This document shows positions 59,677 to 64,000 of a DNA stretch of 64,000 bases, piece by piece; the stretch's first letter is position 1, and each line of letters starts with the position of its first letter. The translations under genes were made by a program, and so were the position numbers. The notes beneath the pieces were generated by a model. It made no database searches, was not told where the DNA came from, and saw only the letters and a program-made list of their open reading frames with translations. The DNA is from Malonomonas sp036526255 (lineage in GTDB: Bacteria > Desulfobacterota > Desulfuromonadia > Desulfuromonadales > Geopsychrobacteraceae), in contig DATCYW010000006.1 in assembly GCA_036526255.1 (NCBI GenBank), forward strand, positions 1 through 64,000. Reading direction: 5' to 3'.

Positions 59677-59709
59677 GGGGCAGAATGCCCCGGCGGGGCA
59701 GAATGCCCC
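59677..59709. repeat. Two tandem 15-bp palindromes
   Basis: GGGGCAGAATGCCCC occurs twice with an 18-bp period, separated by GGC. Each can form a 6-bp stem with a GAA loop. It lies 6 bp from the stop of the NtrC-type gene and could act as a transcription or mRNA-stability element between the operon genes. Confidence 0.75.
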
Positions 59710-59714
59710 GGCTA

Positions 59715-61078
<1,364 letters not shown>

Positions 61079-61082
<4 letters not shown>

Positions 61083-62560
61083 GCCTGGGCTCCGCTGGTG
61101 ATTTCCGGCAGGTAGACGCTGAAGCAGCTACCGACACCGGGGCTGCTGGCGACATTTATCCAGCCGCCATGTTCCTCGATAATTCCGTAAGTGATCGACA
61201 GGCCGAGGCCGGTTCCCTGACCGACATCTTTGGTGGTGAAGAAGGGATCGAAGATGTGCTGCAGGTCTTCCGCTGCAATCCCCAGCCCTTGATCGCGCAC
61301 CTGCAGCTGCAGCCAGCGGCCACTGTGCTTTTCGATCTCCTCCGGCGGCTCGGGTGCCTCGACAACGGCGCAGCTCAGCTCCAGCTCGCCGCCGTTCGGC
61401 ATCGCCTGAATGCCGTTCAAGCTCAGGTTGAGCAGCACCTGCTGCAGCTGTCCGGGATCGGCGTTAACCTGCAACGGCTCAGTACTCTCCTGTAATTTAA
61501 GAACAACCCGCTGTGCATGAATGGCCGGTTCGAGCAGCGGCGCCACGGCGCGCAGCACAGCGTTCAACTCGACCGGTTGTTTGCGGGTTTTACTGCGGCG
61601 GGCGAAACTCAGCAGCTGCTGCATGATGCCGGTCATTCGTTCAGCCTGTTCGCCGATGATTCGGGCCGAGCGGCTGATATCAGCGGCGCTTAAGTCGGCG
61701 CTGCCGATCAGTTTGGCGCGGCCGGAGATAACATTGAGCGGGGTGCCGAGTTCGTGCGCCATACCGGCCGACAGCCGCCCCAAGGTTGCCAGTCGCTCGG
61801 TGTGACGGAGCTTTTCCAGGGTGTCGATCTTTTCCTGGTTGGCGATCTCTTCGGCCTGCCGCGCATCGGCCAGCTGGCCGCGCATCCGTTCGATGGTTGC
61901 CGCCAACTCGGCCAATTCGCCGCGGCCGGGGAGGTCGGGGCTGGGGCTGAAATCGCCGCTGCCGATCCGTTCCGCCTGGGCGCGCAGACGGCGCATCGGT
62001 CGGTTGATCCAGAGGCTGCCGAGGGTCGCCATCAACAGCAGGCTGGAAACCACCATGCCGCCGACCACCAATGCTGAGCGGCGCAGGCTCTCTTCGACGT
62101 AATCGTGCAGTTCGTCCATCGATTCGGTCAATTCGATGGCGCCGATGCGTAAGCCGCCGTCGATCAGCAGCGGCAGATAGGTGAGCAGAAAATCACCACC
62201 TTCGGGCGAACCGGCCAGCAGCGCCAGGGTCTCCTCGTCCCGCAAGGCGTCCAGCTGACTGACGGGGACGCGTGGTTGATAGTTCAGCGGCGCCTGATCA
62301 TCGATCCAGACCCAGCGGACCAGGATGTCATTGTGGATTTTGTTGGCACGCAACAGAAAGTTGAGCGCCGCGGCTTCGCCACGCTCCTTCCAGGTTTCAG
62401 TCACCATGACCCGCAGGCTTTCGCCCAGGTGTCTGGCTTCGCGGCTGAGGTTTTTTTTCAGCTGCTCCCGTTCGCGCTGAATCGACAGGTAGCTGTGGGC
62501 GGAGAAGATCAGCGCTACGCCGAGCAGCACGGCAATGGTAATTCGCAAGGTCAGACGCAT
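61079..62560 (-). CDS. Membrane sensor histidine kinase
   Basis: A 493-residue kinase. TM1 (about residues 6-22) and TM2 (about 165-185) enclose a periplasmic domain of about 140 residues; a HAMP domain and coiled coil follow, then HisKA with the His in G-M-A-H-E-L-G-T-P-L-N-V-I, and an ATPase domain with D-Q-G-L-G-I-A and G-T-G-L-G-L-S-I. It should phosphorylate the NtrC-type protein whose start overlaps its stop by 4 bp. An envelope-stress input is suggested by HtrA in the operon. Confidence 0.92.
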
Positions 62561-62629
62561 GATGGTTTATCCGCACAGAGAAAAATCACAAAAAGACCGT
62601 CCCTATCCTGCGTTGGCATTAATGGGATG

Positions 62630-63547
62630 TCAAGAGGCAGCGGCCGGTCGACGTGGCCAGTTGAACAGGGCCAAGCCGCTGAAGATGAACAGCATCCCGA
62701 GCAGGTGATAGCGCTGAAATTGCTCGCCAAGAAAAATCACCGCCATCAGCGCCGCGAAGACTGGAATCAGGTTGATGAACAGCCCGGCGCGGTTGGCACC
62801 GATCAGTTCGATACCGCGATTCCAGCAGAAATAGGCGAAGATCGACGGAAACAGGCCGACATAAGCAAGGCTGAGGATGACCGGCTGACTCAAAATCAGC
62901 GGGGCAGTTTGCCCCAGTTCCCACAGGTAGAGCGGCAGCAGGCAGATCACGCCGACGCTGAAGGTGGTAACGAGAAAGCTGAACGGGTGGATCGGCGGCC
63001 GCTTGCGCAACAGCACCGTATAAAGGCCGTAGAGAACCACCGCCAGCAGCATGATCAGGTCCCCCTCGACAAAGCTGAGCTGTAGCAGCCGCTGCCAGTC
63101 GCCGCGCATGACAATATAGGTCGCGCCGAGAATGCAGAGCAGCACCGCGACCAGTTGCAGACGACTGACCCTTTCGCGAAACAGCACAAAGCTGATCAGC
63201 ACAATCGCCGCCGGCATCACCGACTGGGTCAGGCTGATGTTGAGCGCCGTGGTACTGTGTGCGGCGGTATAGAGCAGGGTATTGAAAATGGCGATGCCAA
63301 GCAGGCCGAGCAGCAGAATCGCTTTCCAGCCGGCCTTGATCTGTGGCCAGTCGCGCCAGGTCTGCCGCCAGGTGAACGGCAGCAGGATCGCCAGCGCAAT
63401 GGTCCAGCGCCAGAACGACAGCGCCACCGGCGGGATCAGTTCGGCGATGCCGCGCGCCAGCACCGCGTTGCCGGCCCAGAACAGCGGCGGCAGCACCAGC
63501 AGCAGGTAGGCCCAGCGAGAGTCTTTGGTGTTTTTTGGGTTTGTCAT
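62630..63547 (-). CDS. EamA/DMT-family transporter
   Basis: A 305-residue inner-membrane transporter with ten predicted helices in two EamA repeats. Typical features are P-P-L-F-W-A-G-N-A-V-L-A-R near the N-terminus, F-W-R-W and G-A-T-Y-I-V-M-R-G-D-W near residue 150. Members (RhtA/RarD-like) export amino acids or metabolites. The start at 63547 has GAGG 4 bases upstream; the open frame extends upstream to 63661 without coding character. Confidence 0.88.
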   Translation of the reverse strand: MTNPKNTKDSRWAYLLLVLPPLFWAGNAVLARGIAELIPPVALSFWRWTIALAILLPFTWRQTWRDWPQIKAGWKAILLLGLLGIAIFNTLLYTAAHSTTALNISLTQSVMPAAIVLISFVLFRERVSRLQLVAVLLCILGATYIVMRGDWQRLLQLSFVEGDLIMLLAVVLYGLYTVLLRKRPPIHPFSFLVTTFSVGVICLLPLYLWELGQTAPLILSQPVILSLAYVGLFPSIFAYFCWNRGIELIGANRAGLFINLIPVFAALMAVIFLGEQFQRYHLLGMLFIFSGLALFNWPRRPAAAS

Positions 63548-63697
63548 GCCCCCTCGCAAAGGATTTCTGTTCAGCAGCCTGCCGGATAACCGGTCATCAG
63601 GCGGCAGATAACTTTTCTTTGATAGCAGAGCTATCCAGGGGATAGTAGACTTGCAGATCATTATCTACAACCGGTTTTGAATCACCAGGGAGTACCA

Positions 63698-64000
63698 ATG
63701 AACAATCGATCTGAGCAGCCGCCCCCAGAGGAGACTCAGCAGAATAAGCTTGGCACCTTTGCCGGCGTCTTTACCCCGAGCGTTTTGACGATTCTCGGCA
63801 TTATCCTGTTTATGCGGCTTGGTTACGTCGTTGGTTCCGCCGGCCTGCAGCAGGCGCTGTTGATTATTCTGCTGGCCAATACCATCTCGGTGTTGACCAG
63901 CATTTCACTGTCGGCGATCGCCACCAACCTGACCGTGCGTGGCGGTGGTGACTACTACCTGATCTCCCGTACCCTTGGGCTGGAGTTCGGCGGTGCCCTC
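63698..64000 (+). CDS. SLC12-like cation-chloride cotransporter, 5' part
   Basis: The first 101 codons of a large membrane transporter, cut by the window edge. After a polar, Gln-rich leader, residues about 20-45 are a helix (G-V-F-T-P-S-V-L-T-I-L-G-I-I-L-F-M-R-L), with S-L-S-A-I-A-T-N near 86 and R-G-G-G-D-Y-Y-L-I-S-R-T-L-G, matching the APC superfamily/Na-K-Cl cotransporter N-terminus (G-G-G-A-Y-Y-L-I-S-R). It probably moves cations with chloride or amino acids. Start supported by GGGAG 5 bases upstream. Confidence 0.85.
   Translation, partial: MNNRSEQPPPEETQQNKLGTFAGVFTPSVLTILGIILFMRLGYVVGSAGLQQALLIILLANTISVLTSISLSAIATNLTVRGGGDYYLISRTLGLEFGGAL

Overview
The window looks like a chromosomal segment of a Gram-negative, GC-rich, respiring anaerobe, most likely a deltaproteobacterium of the Desulfuromonadales/Geobacter group. 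The support is indirect: a flavodoxin-sized FMN-binding protein of the Desulfovibrio type, a small protein resembling a Geobacter-specific family, c-type haem motifs in a chemoreceptor and in a P460-like cytochrome, a dense set of histidine kinases and diguanylate cyclases, and a candidate selenoprotein. No rRNA or other decisive marker is present, so the assignment is an inference.

Layout. 1-8.0 kb (minus): YkgJ-type cysteine cluster protein, D-2-hydroxyacid dehydrogenase, two diguanylate cyclase + DUF4019 pairs, a frameshifted HDOD gene, a pentapeptide-repeat ion channel, a PH-like membrane protein, a GIY-YIG protein, YaeQ and a 28-residue membrane peptide. 8-13 kb: U32 peptidase/RlhA-like protein, DsbC-like thiol protein and a membrane chemoreceptor. 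13.2-18.6 kb (minus): an RND exporter, LolA-like periplasmic protein, outer-membrane barrel and DUF2892 protein behind a near-consensus sigma70 promoter. 18.7-21.8 kb: a Cpx-type envelope-stress locus (Spy/CpxP-like protein divergent from a CpxR/CpxA-like pair) with two perfect GTAAA-N5-GTAAA boxes between them, followed by a 56-codon frame interrupted by one TGA that may encode selenocysteine. 21.9-24.1 kb: MocR/PdxR-like regulator divergent from an FMN-binding flavoprotein and a small winged-helix protein.

24.2-32.2 kb is an accessory island with visibly lower GC: an orphan IS21-like end, two coupled lipoproteins, a B12-binding radical SAM enzyme, a serine resolvase, a P460-like cytochrome, and an IS1111-group IS110 element whose inverted repeats can be seen and whose transposase is broken by a one-base deletion at codon 2.

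32.3-50 kb returns to core-like genes: S4 protein, spermidine-synthase-like protein, ABC-F ATPase with a terminator hairpin just before its start codon, GH17-GT2 glucan synthase-like fusion, the TesA/YbbA/YbbP-type esterase and exporter set whose divergent start codons share a CATG, YdgA-like protein, GAF-GGDEF protein, hybrid kinase, RelA/SpoT-TPR protein and an SDR. 50-64 kb: a chemoreceptor with a haem-binding sensor, NlpC/P60 lipoprotein, a four-gene metal ABC importer whose permease is fused to a DtxR-like metal-sensing domain, tRNA-Ala(CGC), a DUF815 ATPase, an operon of kinase, NtrC-type regulator, receiver protein and HtrA protease, an EamA exporter and the start of an SLC12-like cotransporter cut by the window edge.

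The overall theme is envelope homeostasis and signalling. The best leads are the candidate selenoprotein beside the Cpx pair, the inactivated IS1111 element with its putative guide-RNA region, the possible attenuator before the ABC-F gene, and the permease-metalloregulator fusion.
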